A DNA stretch of 64,000 nucleotides from Wyeomyia smithii. Taxonomy: Eukaryota > Arthropoda > Insecta > Diptera > Culicidae. Each line of letters starts with the position of its first letter. The stretch's first letter is position 1. This document shows, piece by piece, positions 46,538-57,501 of this stretch. The DNA is taken from NCBI RefSeq assembly GCF_029784165.1, contig NC_073694.1, positions 78,765,542 to 78,829,541 on the forward strand, read 5' to 3'. Made by a program: the position numbers and the translations under genes. The notes beneath the pieces were generated by a model. The model did not search any database, was not told where the DNA came from, and saw only the letters and a program-made list of their open reading frames with translations.

Positions 46538-47410
46538 CTAAACTGGGGCGTGGATGGATTTCAGGAAAACGTATATAAGGGACATGTAGGATAGGTCACG
46601 GCTCGCCAAGACATCACGAACAGGAACAGCCGGCTGCCTACCTTCGGCCTGCAGGGAAGCTATTAATCTAGACCTGGCGTCACGGTGTACAGGGCATGAC
46701 CAAACAACGTGCTCTATGTCGTGATATCCTTCACCACAGGCACAGATACCACTCTCCCCGAGCCCAACACGACGGAGATGCGCGTCAAATCTATAGTGAT
46801 TGGACATAAGCCGGGACATCACGCAAATGAAATCCCGACTTACATCCAACCCCTTGAACCACGGGTTCGTCGATACCTTGGGGATTATGGAATGTAACCA
46901 CCTTCCCAGTTCCCCCTTGGTCCAAGAATTTTGCCAACTGATGATCGTATTCTGACGTACAAATGCAAAAAATTCATTAAAGGCAATTGGTCTTTCATAA
47001 ATATCACCGTTTGTTGCGCCCACCTTAGCCAAAGAGTCCGCTTTCTCACTACCCGGTATCGAGCAGTGAGAAGGGACCCACGCTAAGGTAATCTGAGTAG
47101 ATTTTTCGGATAAAGCTCTCAGATGTTCCCGTATTTTCCCCAGGAAATACGGAGAGTGCTTAACATCTTTCATCGATCGGAGAGCCTCAATGGAACTGAG
47201 ACTGTCCGTAAAGATGAAATAATGGTCCGTGGGCATTTTTTCGATAATCCCTAGGGTGTACTGAATTGCAGCTAATTCTGCGACGTAAACAGAAGCAGGA
47301 TTATCGAGCTTATGGGAGACGGTTAAATTGTTATTGAAGATACCGAAGCCAGTGGACCCATCGAGAAGTGATCCGTCAGTGTAAATGATCCGGGATTCCA
47401 CGAGTTTCTT
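46538..47410 (-). pseudogene. RNase H and C-terminal domain of the I-clade ORF2, out of frame
   Basis: 287 codons from 47401 (a GTG; open since 47410). RNase H: IIYTDGSLLDGSTGFGIF, then VAELAAIQYTL, IFTDSLSSIEAL and WVPSHCSIPGSEKAD, giving the D-E-D-D set. C-terminal knuckle-like CACGEGYHDIEHVVWSCPVH. It overlaps the end of the RT frame (47376) and is shifted by one. No start of its own is evident, so it was once part of ORF2. Confidence 0.9.
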
Positions 47411-50171
47411 CTATCATGGATGTATCGAAAAACACAGTAGAATCAGAAGTATTTGATAAGTCGACACGATTTGGAATATTCGAAGAAGGGTTAATATTTT
47501 GGGACATGTGATTGAAATACAATGTCATAAAACGGGTTTGAGAATTAAGTTCGATTAACCTTTCAAAATTTTCAATCACGGGACGGTTCAAGACCTCACA
47601 TTTGATTAGAATACGAGAAGACAGGCTCCAGAAGCGGTTTTTCAATGGTAGTACTCCAGCTAAGATCTCCAAACTCATCGTATGCGTCGATTGCATGCAA
47701 CCCAAGGCGATACGCAAACAACGATATTGTATTCGCTCCAGTTTGATCAAATGTGTGTTTGCTTCGGAGCGGAAGCAGAAACACCCGTACTCAATAACAG
47801 ACAGTATCGTTGTTTGGTAAAGCCTTATAAGGTCTCCTGGGTGGGCACCCCACCATTGTCCGGTTATTGTACGAAGAAAATTCACTCTTTGTTGCCTTTT
47901 TTTCATCAGATACCTCACGTGACAACCCCAGGTGCCTTTAGAGTCGAACCAGACACCAAGATATTTGGGTACCAAAACCTGAGAAATCGTTTTACCCATT
48001 AATTGTGTTTGAAGCTGTGCAGGTTCATGCTTCCTAGAAAAAACTAATATCTCAGTCTTCTCCGGAGAGAATTCGATACCTAGCTGTAAAGCCCAAGCAG
48101 ACAAATTGTCCAAGGTATCTTGCAATGGTCCTTGCAAATCGGCAGCTTTGGCTCCTGTAACAGAGATTACACTGTCGTCTGCAAGTTGTCTTATCGTGCA
48201 TGAATTTGCCAGACATTCGTCGATGTCATTTACATAAAAGTTGTAAAGAAGGGGGCTTAAACATGAGCCCTGGGGAAGACCCATGTAGCTAATGCGAAAA
48301 GTTGCCAAATCGCCGTGCGTAAAATGCATGTGCTTTTCGGACAACAAATTGTGCAAAAAATTGTTCAAAATTGGAGAAAATCCTTGTCGGTGAAGTTTAC
48401 CCGAAAAAATGTCAATAGAAACGGAATCAAAAGCCCCCTTAATGTCCAAGAACGCAGACGCCATTTGTTCTTTGCAAGCATACGCCAGCTGAATATCTGT
48501 TGAAAGCAACGCAAGACAATCATTCGTCCCTCTGGCACGGCGGAAGCCAAATTGAGTATCTGATAGTAGACCATTTGATTCGACCCAATGGTCTAAACGA
48601 CGGAGTATCATTTTTTCCATCAATTTCCGGATACAGGATAGCATTGCAATCGACCTATAAGAGTTGTGATCAGAAGCTGGTTTCCCTGGTTTTTGGATGG
48701 CCATCACCTTCACTTGCCTCCAATCCTGCGGTACAATGTTTTGCTCCAGGAACTTATTGAACAAGTTCAACAAGCGCCTCTTGGCATTGCCGGGTAGATT
48801 CTTCAACAAGTTGAATTTGATTCTATCTAACCCAGGCGCGTTATTGTTACAGGACAGAAGGGCAACTGAAAATTCTGCCATCGTAAAAGGTGATTCTATC
48901 GCGTCGTGGCCCGGAGACGCATCGCGAACAATTTTTTGCTCAGGAACAGAGTCCGGACATACTTTCCTGGCAAAATCAAATATCCACCGACTTGAAGACT
49001 CCTCGCTTTCGTTGACCGTTACGCGATTCCGCATTCTTCGGGCTGTGTTCCAAAGAGTGCTCATCGATGTCTCCCTCGACGTCTCGTTCACGAACCGACG
49101 CCAATATCCGCGTTTCTTTGCTTTAGCCAGGCTTTTAAGCTTGGTATTAAGCTCCGAATACCGTATATAGTCGTCGGGTATACCTCCCTTCTGGAAGGCC
49201 AAAAACGCGTCGGGTCTTTGCGTGTAGACATCGGAGCACTCTTTGTCCCACCACGGAGTTGGAGGCCGCTCTTTGATCGTTACGCCGGGATATTTCTTCG
49301 TTTGGGCTTGCAACGCGGCGTCGAGGATTAAGCCCGCGAGGAGGTTGTATTCTTCAAGTGGTGGGTGATGTTGAATCGACTCGACCGCTTTTGAAATCAT
49401 TTCCTCGTATAACTTCCAATCGACATTCCGTGTGAGGTCATACGGAATGTCAATTGGTCGCATGCGAGTTGACCCGTTTGTAATTGATATAAAAATAGGC
49501 AGATGGTCGCTACCGTGAGGATCGAGGATTACCTTCCATGTGCAATCCAACCGTAGCGACGTCGAACATAAGGATAGATCCAGAGCGCTTGGGCGCGCTG
49601 GAGGTTTCGGGATACGTGTCATTTCACCGTTGTTTAAAATAGTCATGTCGAAGTCATCGCAAAGGTTATAGATTAAAGAGGAGCGGTTATCATTGTAAGG
49701 GGAACCCCAAGCCACACCATGAGAGTTGAAGTCTCCCAAAATCAAACGTGGCGAGGGAAGAAGTTCTATTAAATCAAAGAGCAGCCGTTGCCCAACCTGT
49801 GCTCTGGGAGGAATATGTATTGAGGCAATACCAAGCTCTTTACCTTGTATTTGACATGCGACAACTTCGAAGCCTGGAATCGAGGGGAGGTTAATACGAT
49901 AGAAAGAATAGCACTTTTTAATCCCTAAAAGTACTCCTCCATATGGGGTGTCTCGATCAAGGCGAATAATATTAAAATCATGGAAGTTTAGATCAATATT
50001 TGAAGTAAGCCAAGTTTCACAAAGGGAAAATGCATCGCATTTGTTTTTATTTATCAAAACTTTAAACGAATCAATTTTTGGTAAAATACTTCTACAATTC
50101 CACTGTAAGACAGAGATAGAATCCTTCATATACGCAGTTGAATTAGGCATCGAAGGATACAATCGCTGCAA
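47376..50171 (-). pseudogene. ORF2 of the I-clade element: endonuclease and reverse transcriptase
   Basis: 931 residues open from the ATG at 50171, which overlaps the end of ORF1 by 29 bases. Apurinic-type endonuclease at about 17-235: LQWNCRSILPK, SLCETWLTS, LGDFNSHGVAWG and GSDHLPI. Reverse transcriptase at about 450-760: AFLDIKGAFDSV, GLPQGSCLSPLLYNF and catalytic QLADDSVI (LADD at 663-666). The frame ends early just before RNase H, so the last domain is lost from this product, although both catalytic domains look intact. It nicks target DNA and copies the element RNA in place. Confidence 0.93.
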
Positions 50172-50637
50172 GGAGGGGCCATTGGGCAGTCAACTGCTTC
50201 AAAAATGATCTAACTGTTGGGAGGAATGCTGTAAGAAAAATTTTAATTGGATCGGGAACATTGAAATTTTCAAAAATCCAGTCCACAATGTCAGAAAATT
50301 TCACTAATCCAGAGTTTGTTTCATCAACTGGATGTGCAAAAGGAACAACTGGGGTTTTAGATGTTCCCGGCAGTGCTGGGAACTCCTTCTGGGACTTTAA
50401 ATTTGCAAGCCCAGGAGGAGTTTGCTTCGGTTTTTCCGCAGCACTGTTTGGTTTGTTCGTACTTTTCATTACACTTTGGGAAATCTTAGGACCTTTACGG
50501 GGAAGTTTAGGAGAAGAAACATTTTTCCTCTTCCTATACTCCCCAGGATTGGCATAAGATGTTCCCGCTGATGAATCGTCAGAATCGGTTTCATCAGAGG
50601 GCAACAGATCAAAGGGGTTCGATGTTATGGTAGAAGT
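50143..50637 (-). pseudogene. ORF1 of the I-clade element, 3' part beyond the SINE
   Basis: Encodes an acidic stretch (PSDETDSDDSSAG), a Lys/Pro-rich linker and a hydrophobic end (DWIFENFNVPDPIKIFLTAF). Removing the 370 bases added by the SINE and its duplication puts it in frame with 51008-51883. Confidence 0.85.
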
Positions 50638-51007
50638 TGAGGCGGGGGCCTAGTGTGGTTGGTAACGTCTCCGCCAACCACGCTCGACGCCTGGGTTCGA
50701 ATCCCACCGCCGACATAGGTGTCGATGGTTGTGAGGTGGCGTGATCCACTCACAACCAACCCAACTGGTCTAGATTCAATCCTAGTCGACACCGGGAGAT
50801 TTTCTGAGGCGAAAAATCTCTGGGATCACGCCTTCCATCGCATGAGGAAGTAAAGCCGTTGGCGCCGGTCCGTTAATAAACGGGTCGTGAGTTAGGGACC
50901 TGGGTGTGGAGTCGCCTCCCTGGGCGTCGGTAATTGGCCACAACAGTGGCGGAAATAGACCGACGGAAAATAAGCGAGAATAAAAAAAAAAAAAAAATGG
51001 TAGAAGT
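50627..51007 (+). mobile_element. tRNA-derived SINE with poly(A), inserted in ORF1
   Basis: The element is 50638-50996 (359 bp), flanked by ATGGTAGAAGT at 50627-50637 and 50997-51007. The head has TGGTTGGTAACG (A-box-like) and GGGTTCGAATCCCAC (B box), then a body, and a tail of about 15 A. It belongs to a different family from the SINE at 29104. Full length, with a perfect duplication. Confidence 0.93.
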
Positions 51008-51883
51008 GGTCACGGTCTTCTTCAGCATCTCAGCATAAGAACGCTTTGAACGCTCCTTAAGTGACCGCTTGATTTTATCTCTGCGCTGCATGTACACCGG
51101 GCATGTGGAGAGCTCATGCTGGTTTTCCCCACAGTGAATACATTTTTCAGCATTAACACTGCAAGAATCTTCCGCATGAGTCTCCCCACACTTGCTACAT
51201 CGTGCCTTATTGCAGCAGTATGCGGCTGTGTGGCCTAACTGCTTGCAATTGGTGCAATTCATAACACGGGGTACATACAATCGCACAGGCAGACGAACCC
51301 GGTCGATCGAGACGTGGCTAGGGAGTGCAGATCCGGCAAACGTAACGCGAAACGAGTCTGACGGAGTGTAAACTTTTTTACCGCCGACGAAAGACATGGA
51401 CCGCAATTGCTTACAATTCAAAATCTTCGCCTGTGTTTCGGTATTTTTGAAGCAACCAGTTGCGCTTTTTAGGATACACTCGACAGACAGACTCGAATCG
51501 GTAATGACACCGTCGATCTCCACGTCTCGTGCGGGTATGTAAACGCGATACTCGCGTGTGAAGAGCTCAGAGCAAGCGATAGCATTGGCCTGTGCCAGAT
51601 CACTGACCACGACACGGAGCTTGTTAGGTCGGACCTTGGAAATTTCGGTCACGGCCTTGTACCCCTTCGTCAGGTCTTTAGAAATTTGCAGTATGTTTAA
51701 TCGCTTTGAATTCACTCCTGCCTTTGGACGAAAATAAACAGTATAGCTGCCCTGTTGAGATCCGTCCGGGTAAAGCCTGGGGCGAGGGGGGACTGGAGAA
51801 TGAACAGAGGAGGGGGTAACAGAAGGGTCAGGGTCAAGGGGGTTCGGGGATGGTGGCACGGGAGGCGAGGGATCTATATCCAT
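51008..51883 (-). pseudogene. ORF1 (gag-like) of the I-clade element, 5' part
   Basis: Starts at ATG 51883 with a proline-rich N-terminus. Middle part resembles the PRE_C2HC-like region of I/Jockey ORF1 (YIPARDVEIDGVI). Then come three zinc knuckles: CTNCKQLGHTAAYC, CSKCGETHAEDSC and CIHCGENQHELSTC. ORF1 proteins bind RNA and form the particle. The frame runs into the SINE tail at 50996 and stops at 50873. Before the SINE insertion the frame would have been about 456 codons. Confidence 0.9.
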
Positions 51884-52304
51884 CGCGCTAAATGTAGCGC
51901 ACTAGCGCACTAGCGCCGACAAGAACACGTACCTATTTACTTCTTCCTTCCAGCAGTGGTTGTCCGATCGTTCGAAGCTGCACCCAAAGCAGCCAGCAGC
52001 ACCAGTACAGCAGCACCAGTACAGCAGCACCAATACAGCCACCAGCAGTGAGCCGGGTGTGAGATCACTCAGCACAGCGACACGACTCGACTGTCAAATG
52101 ATGGCCTTGAATTAGAAAGATCTATTCACTGTGCACAGATCAAAACTGCAGCTGGTATTTTGCACCAATACAGCCAAAGTTGCGAGCCGGGTACAGAACG
52201 TAGCGACACAACTCACAATCTAGTTGGCCTTTAGCGCGAATAATACACTCTTTCGTTTGGCTATTCGTACACACGGACCGGATTGTAATAGAACGACCAC
52301 TTTG

Positions 52305-52340
52305 CACGTCCGTTTCTGTCGAGTGTTCGACGCGGAATGA
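52305..52340 (-). promoter_or_regulatory. Internal promoter of the I-clade element: Inr plus DPE
   Basis: On the minus strand TCATTC (Inr consensus TCAKTY) has its A at 52338. GGACGT (DPE consensus RGWYVT) falls exactly at +28 to +33 from that A. This is the known architecture of I and jockey element promoters. The predicted start coincides with the 5' end inferred from the target duplication. Confidence 0.8.
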
Positions 52341-52662
52341 AATATCGAATAATATTGTTTTCAGTATATTCTGAAAATATTTGAGATACAATCAAAAAAG
52401 TGATCAAAGTCACCCCAGTTCACGGTACCTATATTTCATTACGATCTATACTGTTTGTGAGATTTGGATCACTGCGACCATTGTTTGATCTCTTGTGGTG
52501 TACGATACAGATACAACACTGGATAAATTTCACAGTGTTTGGAAAACTTCAATGAAGGAATAAAGTGATATGATTACGAAGAACATAATTTTGAACTCAT
52601 TATCAAAAAATTATGCAAATTTCTATTTTAATTTTCATTCACTTAGTTTCAAATTAGTAAAT

Positions 52663-53424
52663 TAGGGGAGAACCGTACAAGACGCACCAGTTGGGTAAGA
52701 TGGCCCATGCTATCAATTCCCCAAAATACTGACACATGTGGCTCTTTATGACAAAATTCTACGCTTTTCTCATAAAAACCCAGCTTCTCTACAGTTCTCA
52801 TATAAAAAAGTGTGCCGTAATGACTAAAATACTCAAAAAACTGTGTAATTGGCTGTGACTCTGTCCAACATGTAATAATTCATGAATTTTATTTAAGCTT
52901 TCATGATTAACTGGCTAGTAAATAACACAAAAAAAACTATGGTTCCCCTAACCTTTACACTTTTGGAGTTTATAATACTATGACTATTTCAAATTATTTC
53001 ACTAACTTTCGTCAACTTTTACCTAAAAACAATCAAAATTAAAATTGGGACAGAATGCACTATGAAGAGCTTGCAAGAGATTGCTTGGCAATTTAGAGCA
53101 TGTTCCATTATTTTTGATTTTACTTTCGAGACTTCAAGCGCTTCTCACTTCGCTTGCTGATTTCTGCTAGTGGCATATTAACCACCTGCTTTGGAGCATA
53201 CTGACCTTTGTTGTGGTGCGTTTTGGTCACGGGCTTGTTTGGCGGCAATGGTAATTTTTACTGAAAAGACATTGAAATCTAGTATTTTATAATAAACTTT
53301 GTCATAAACATACAATAAATAGATCCTTCAATCATCCTACACGTTCAATATCGCATTGAAATGATTTGAAGCGCTGTAAAACGCGAGATTGCTTAACTGG
53401 TGCGTTTTGTACAATCCTCCCCTA
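52663..53424. mobile_element. 758-bp TA-flanked MITE-like element
   Basis: 52665-53422 with imperfect inverted ends of about 35 bp (GGGGAGAACCGTACAAGACG at left; at right, inverted, GGGGAGGATTGTACAAAACG) followed by GCACCAGTT in both. TA on each side. No protein recognised. Confidence 0.78.
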
Positions 53425-53814
53425 CTTTGAAATGAAAATGAAATGACGATCAGACAAGAATTTACATTTTTCGAATCTGAAGGTAAATACTTCTCTGTTC
53501 TGTTTGATTCTCTTTAGACAGTTACTCCAAATTCAGTTGAACCTAAGAAAGCGTTTTTCAGCTAGAATTATTGCTAATAAAATCCGCTGCGGTTTGTGCG
53601 ACGAAGCTTTGATACTACTATTTAAATTTTACTTTTTTAGGGAGCAGTAATTTTTAGGATGAAATTCTTTATTGATTGATTATTTCATCCTGTAAACACT
53701 TTGTATCAGGAGCAAATTGTCCATAGCTAGGTGCAACTTGTGCTATGCACACGGAGACGCCAAACTAAAAATAAATTCCTAATGAGCAAGATCGCGCGAA
53801 ATGACCTATGGTCG

Positions 53815-56335
53815 AATATCGACCATTTTTGATTTGAATGAAACTTTGCACACGTATTCGGCTTAGCGAACTGAGCATTTTTCACAGATGGAGAGATTTT
53901 TTACACCCATGAGTTACATTCTAAAAGGGCGTATGCCTTTTGGCATAGGTTTTATTCGAAGCATTGTAGCCCGTTGGTTGTATAGAAAAACTGTCTGAGA
54001 ATGAGTTGTAGGGAATTAAAAATGCACCATAAAAAAAATATACACTGTACAAAACATTTTTTTTTTGACCAAAAAAAATTAAATATAAACATTAAATTTC
54101 AATTTAAAAAAAAAGAGTTGAATTTTTTTTCTATTTTTTTTTAAAGAAACTTGACGTTAATACGCAATTTTTTAAAAAAAGTCCGGGATGGAGAAATGAA
54201 AAATAATTTTTTTATGGTAGATTCATTTTTATATAAAAATTTTAATTCAAACATTTTTCAAAATATTTATATTCTGATGATTTTAAAAGATGCAGAGAGT
54301 CATTTTGAATCAAAAAGCTCTTGGTAGTAAACATTTCAAAGGCATCGGTTTTCGACTTATTTTTAATTTAAGCTCAATAAGTTATTAATATTTCGGAAAA
54401 TACACGTTACAAAAACCATACGTTCATTGGAATGCTTGATCAAAAATAAACAATTCATTCTTTGACAACAAAACGATTGGATAAGTAACTCAAGCGCTGT
54501 ACCTTAGCCTACCTACACGTTCCCCCTTGCCAAATGTTTTATAAAAAAATTTGTTTGTCGTGCAACACTACTACTACTTGCTTACTAATAATAACTGTTT
54601 GTAAAGTACGCAACCAATAACTACTGGGTTACCTATACAAATATCTGTTTTCGTATATAAATACGATTGCACTACTCCAGATGTGTTAATAACAGTTAGC
54701 ATTTTGTGAAGATGAATAAAGTGAAAATGGAATACACCAAGCCCAAATGATGTAAACCCTTTCCTGATCATCGGTGCTCATCAAGCTTACGCAAATTAAA
54801 CGGAAACGTTATTGCAAAATTAAAAATATTGAACAGTCAAGCTCATTTTAATACGTCTTTATCAATTTGTGATTCGTGTAGTTATTGGAATGATAGTCAA
54901 GTCACCATTCAGCCCTTCGTTGTTTACTATTCTGAATCTGGAACACTTAAGAATATCAGCTTCATCATAATATCGGAAGTACTCCATCATGATACTGTTG
55001 CGGTTTAGGTGTTCATTGCCAAATCAAAGAGTTTTTTGAAAACAACAATAGAGTTGAAAAAAGCGATATTAATGTCTGATGGAGCTGCCTCACAATATAA
55101 ATATAGAAAAAACTTTGCAAGTTCGAAACAAAATATAATGTCGATGCAGAGTGGCATTTTTTGCGACTTCTCATGGTAAAGGCCCATGCGATGCAATTGA
55201 TGGCATATTAAAACGAATGGCAGGAAATGCAAGTTTAGCTAAAGAACATGAACATCCTATTACAAGCGCAAAATAATTGTATGAAAAGTAATAATATTCA
55301 TCAAAAATGTCATTTAGTTGGGTATCATATGAAAAATATGAACAAGGAGTAACAGAATGGAGCAATATTTTCAAAAAATCTATAATAAGAGCTGCCACAC
55401 AAAAGTATTACTCTTTTGTTCCGATTTCAGAAAATAAGATACAAACGAAGCTGTTTTCAAAAGATGACGAATCATTTACTTATGATGTATATAAAATATA
55501 AGATGAAACAAGTTCTGTAAAGTATCTATGTCATAAAAAATATGTTCCTAAGATAATAAAACTCGAAAATAAATATTCGATTCTTATATATATTTATATC
55601 ACCTAGAACATTTAACTCTTTTCTTGAGAACCGTTCGCCCAATCGTTTTGTTGTCAAAGAATGAATTGTATATTTTTGATCAAGCATTCCAATGAACGTA
55701 TGGTTTTTGCTGGAGAACCATGGACAAATTAAGAAAAACGTGTATTTTTCTAAATACTTAAAATTTTTCGAGCTTAAATTAGAAATAACTCGAAAACGAA
55801 TGCCTTTAGAATGTTTACTACCAAGAGCTTTTTGATTCAAAATGACTCTCTGCATCTTTTAAAATCATCAGAATACAAATATTTTGAAAAATGTTTGAAT
55901 TAGAATTTTCATAAAAAAATCAATCTACAATAAAAAAATTGTTTTTCATTCCTCCATCCTGGACTTTTTTTAAAAGTTGCGTATTAACGTCAAGTTTCTT
56001 TAAAAAAAATTAAAAAAAAAATTCAACTCTTTTTTTTTAAATCGAAATTTAATGTTTATTTTTGATTTATTTTGGTCAAAAAAATTTTTTTTTTGTACAG
56101 TGTATATTTTTTTTATGGTGCATTTTTAATTCCCTACAACTCATTCTCAGACTGTTTTTCTATACAACCAACGGTTTCTGGGCTACAATGCTTCGAAAAA
56201 AACCTATGCCAAAAGGCATACGCCCTTTTAGAATGTAACTCATGGGTGTAAAGAATCTCTCCACCTGTAAAAAATGCTCAGTTTGCTAAGCTAAATACGT
56301 GTGCAAAGTTTCATTCAAATCAAAAATGGTCGGAT
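53815..56335. mobile_element. 2.5-kb foldback element with about 680-bp arms
   Basis: The left arm (about 53815-54483) and right arm (about 55637-56335) are inverted copies over nearly their whole length, for example AGGGCGTATGCCTTTTGGC at left against its complement near 56210. The central 1.1 kb carries a broken protein-coding segment described separately. No clear target duplication was seen. Confidence 0.85.
54870..55501 (+). pseudogene. Transposase-like remnant inside the foldback element
   Basis: Translation across frames gives a conserved string: DSQVTIQPFVVYY, ISEVLHHDT, MSDGAASQYKYRKNF, VDAEWHF, then after a 1-base shift ATSHGKGPCDAIDGILKRM, then a frame at 55307-55501 ending YSFVPISENKI and a stop. 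I recognise this SDGAxxQ...ATSHGKGPCD pattern as a widespread transposon-borne protein in arthropods but cannot name the superfamily. Several stops and shifts make it non-functional. Confidence 0.6.
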
Positions 56336-57190
56336 AAATTTTCGCGTATTTCCAGTCGATTTGAAATGATTTTGCTCTAATGCAAATTTGTATTGATATA
56401 TTTTTTTTAGTTTTACTTTCAACTAGCACAAAACGAATAATGATTTGCGTATTTTCGCGAACATGATTGTGATTATTGCCTTAAACTATGATTTTGAGAA
56501 TTTGTAGTTGAACTGGTAAGTTCAAACCCCACGAGTTGCCTCTGTAATAATGAGTGTGTAAAGAGATTAGCTGTTCTACTTAGAAAATAAATGTTTTGCG
56601 TAATTGATATGCAGTCTTTTGACATGTTATCGATACACGCAAACACATCGTCTGAATCCAAGCGGAACAAACAAGAAGGAAACAAAAATTGACAAACAGG
56701 TAAAGGTAAATTAATATTCAATGTTGCTTCTGTATAAATGTATTTATTATATACACCGTCATGTGACTTGTAACGCCTACCTAAGTGGGTAGCATTCATT
56801 AGTCTTACAATGATTTATGAATATTGTGACATGTTTTTTTTAATTTTGATAAAAATACCGGAAATACCGGTGTTTTTGCCCCTCCAATACCGGTATTTCG
56901 GTATTGAAAACAAATATCGGTTTTACCGGTTTTTGTTTTACCGGTAAACCACCCTAGATCTTCCAGATACTGTGTATTATCTTTATATGTTTTCAAAACC
57001 TAAATCTCGAACGTTCTACGTTGGCCAAGTAATGCTTAGATATCTCCGATTCTTTACACAGCAGGAGAAGAGATAAAAGTTTTAGAACAGATATGTGCAC
57101 AGCAATACATGTAGCGTGATTTCCAAATAAATATTATTGATCCATTGATTTCTATCTGAGGACACTCGTTACAACCACGTCAATACTTAC

Positions 57191-57235
57191 GTTCGTTCTG
57201 TACTGGTGATCGTTGGCGCTTCCACTTCTTTGAGT
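57191..57235 (-). CDS. dnc: Candidate 45-nt cassette exon of dunce
   Basis: Minus-strand acceptor ATTTTCTAG (with CTGATAA upstream as a possible branch site) and strong donor GTAAGTATTG bound exactly 45 bases. Inserted between 57502 and 40695 it keeps phase and has no stop, adding a 15-residue Glu/Thr-rich peptide (LKEVEAPTITSTER region) between the RRES segment and the UCR1 core. No homologous exon is known to me. It could be a chance pair of sites. Confidence 0.5.
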
Positions 57236-57501
57236 CTAGAAAATTTATCAGTTCTATGAGATCAATGTACGAGCAGCGGTTGTTGGTTTTTGGTGGTGGT
57301 TGTGGATGTAGTGGTTGTAGATTGTGGTTTTTGATTTTTAGCGAACACAGGTGACGGCAGGCAACAAATATCGTAGGAGTGGGAAACAATTATAACAAAG
57401 GCATACAGTTTAGGCCATATATAGGAAAAGAGAGCATTGAATTAGAAACAGGACATAGGCACGAAGAGACATTTCTGGACAACATTGTGAAAAGTACCTA
57501 C

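Larger units (their letters stand above)
46125..52356 (-). mobile_element. I-clade non-LTR retrotransposon, apparently full length
   Basis: The 3' end has an A-tail seen as the T-run at 46143-46150; the 5' end is near 52339. Target duplication TCGAATAATATT is at 46131-46142 and 52345-52356, extending to about 17 bp with one or two mismatches. Contains a 5' UTR with initiator and downstream promoter element, ORF1 (gag-like), ORF2 (endonuclease and reverse transcriptase) and an RNase H frame. A SINE interrupts ORF1 and a frame break separates RNase H. RNase H plus triple-knuckle ORF1 suggest the I clade (MosquI-like), from family knowledge. Confidence 0.9.
45287..52427. mobile_element. TA-flanked inverted-repeat element, interrupted by I-clade retrotransposon
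   Basis: The left end CCGTAAACTGGGGTGACTTT (45289) and the right end, the same sequence inverted with one change (ending 52425), are both flanked by TA. Left part 45289-46142 and right part 52357-52425 make about 0.9 kb once the retrotransposon is removed. GTGATCAAAGTCACC also appears internally near 45996. No protein is recognised. Mariner-like by the TA target only. Confidence 0.8.
44368..56964. mobile_element. 12.6-kb composite with hAT-like ends
   Basis: TAGGGTGG at 44376 and CCACCCTA ending at 56956 are inverted ends, flanked by exact 8-bp duplications GATCTTCC (44368-44375 and 56957-56964). Both ends are followed inward by ACCGGTATTTCGGTA-type repeats (44408-44422; 56855-56945). Almost everything between is later insertions, so the original element was small and non-autonomous. 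No hAT transposase is seen. The whole composite lies inside the 16.8-kb dunce intron. Confidence 0.82.
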
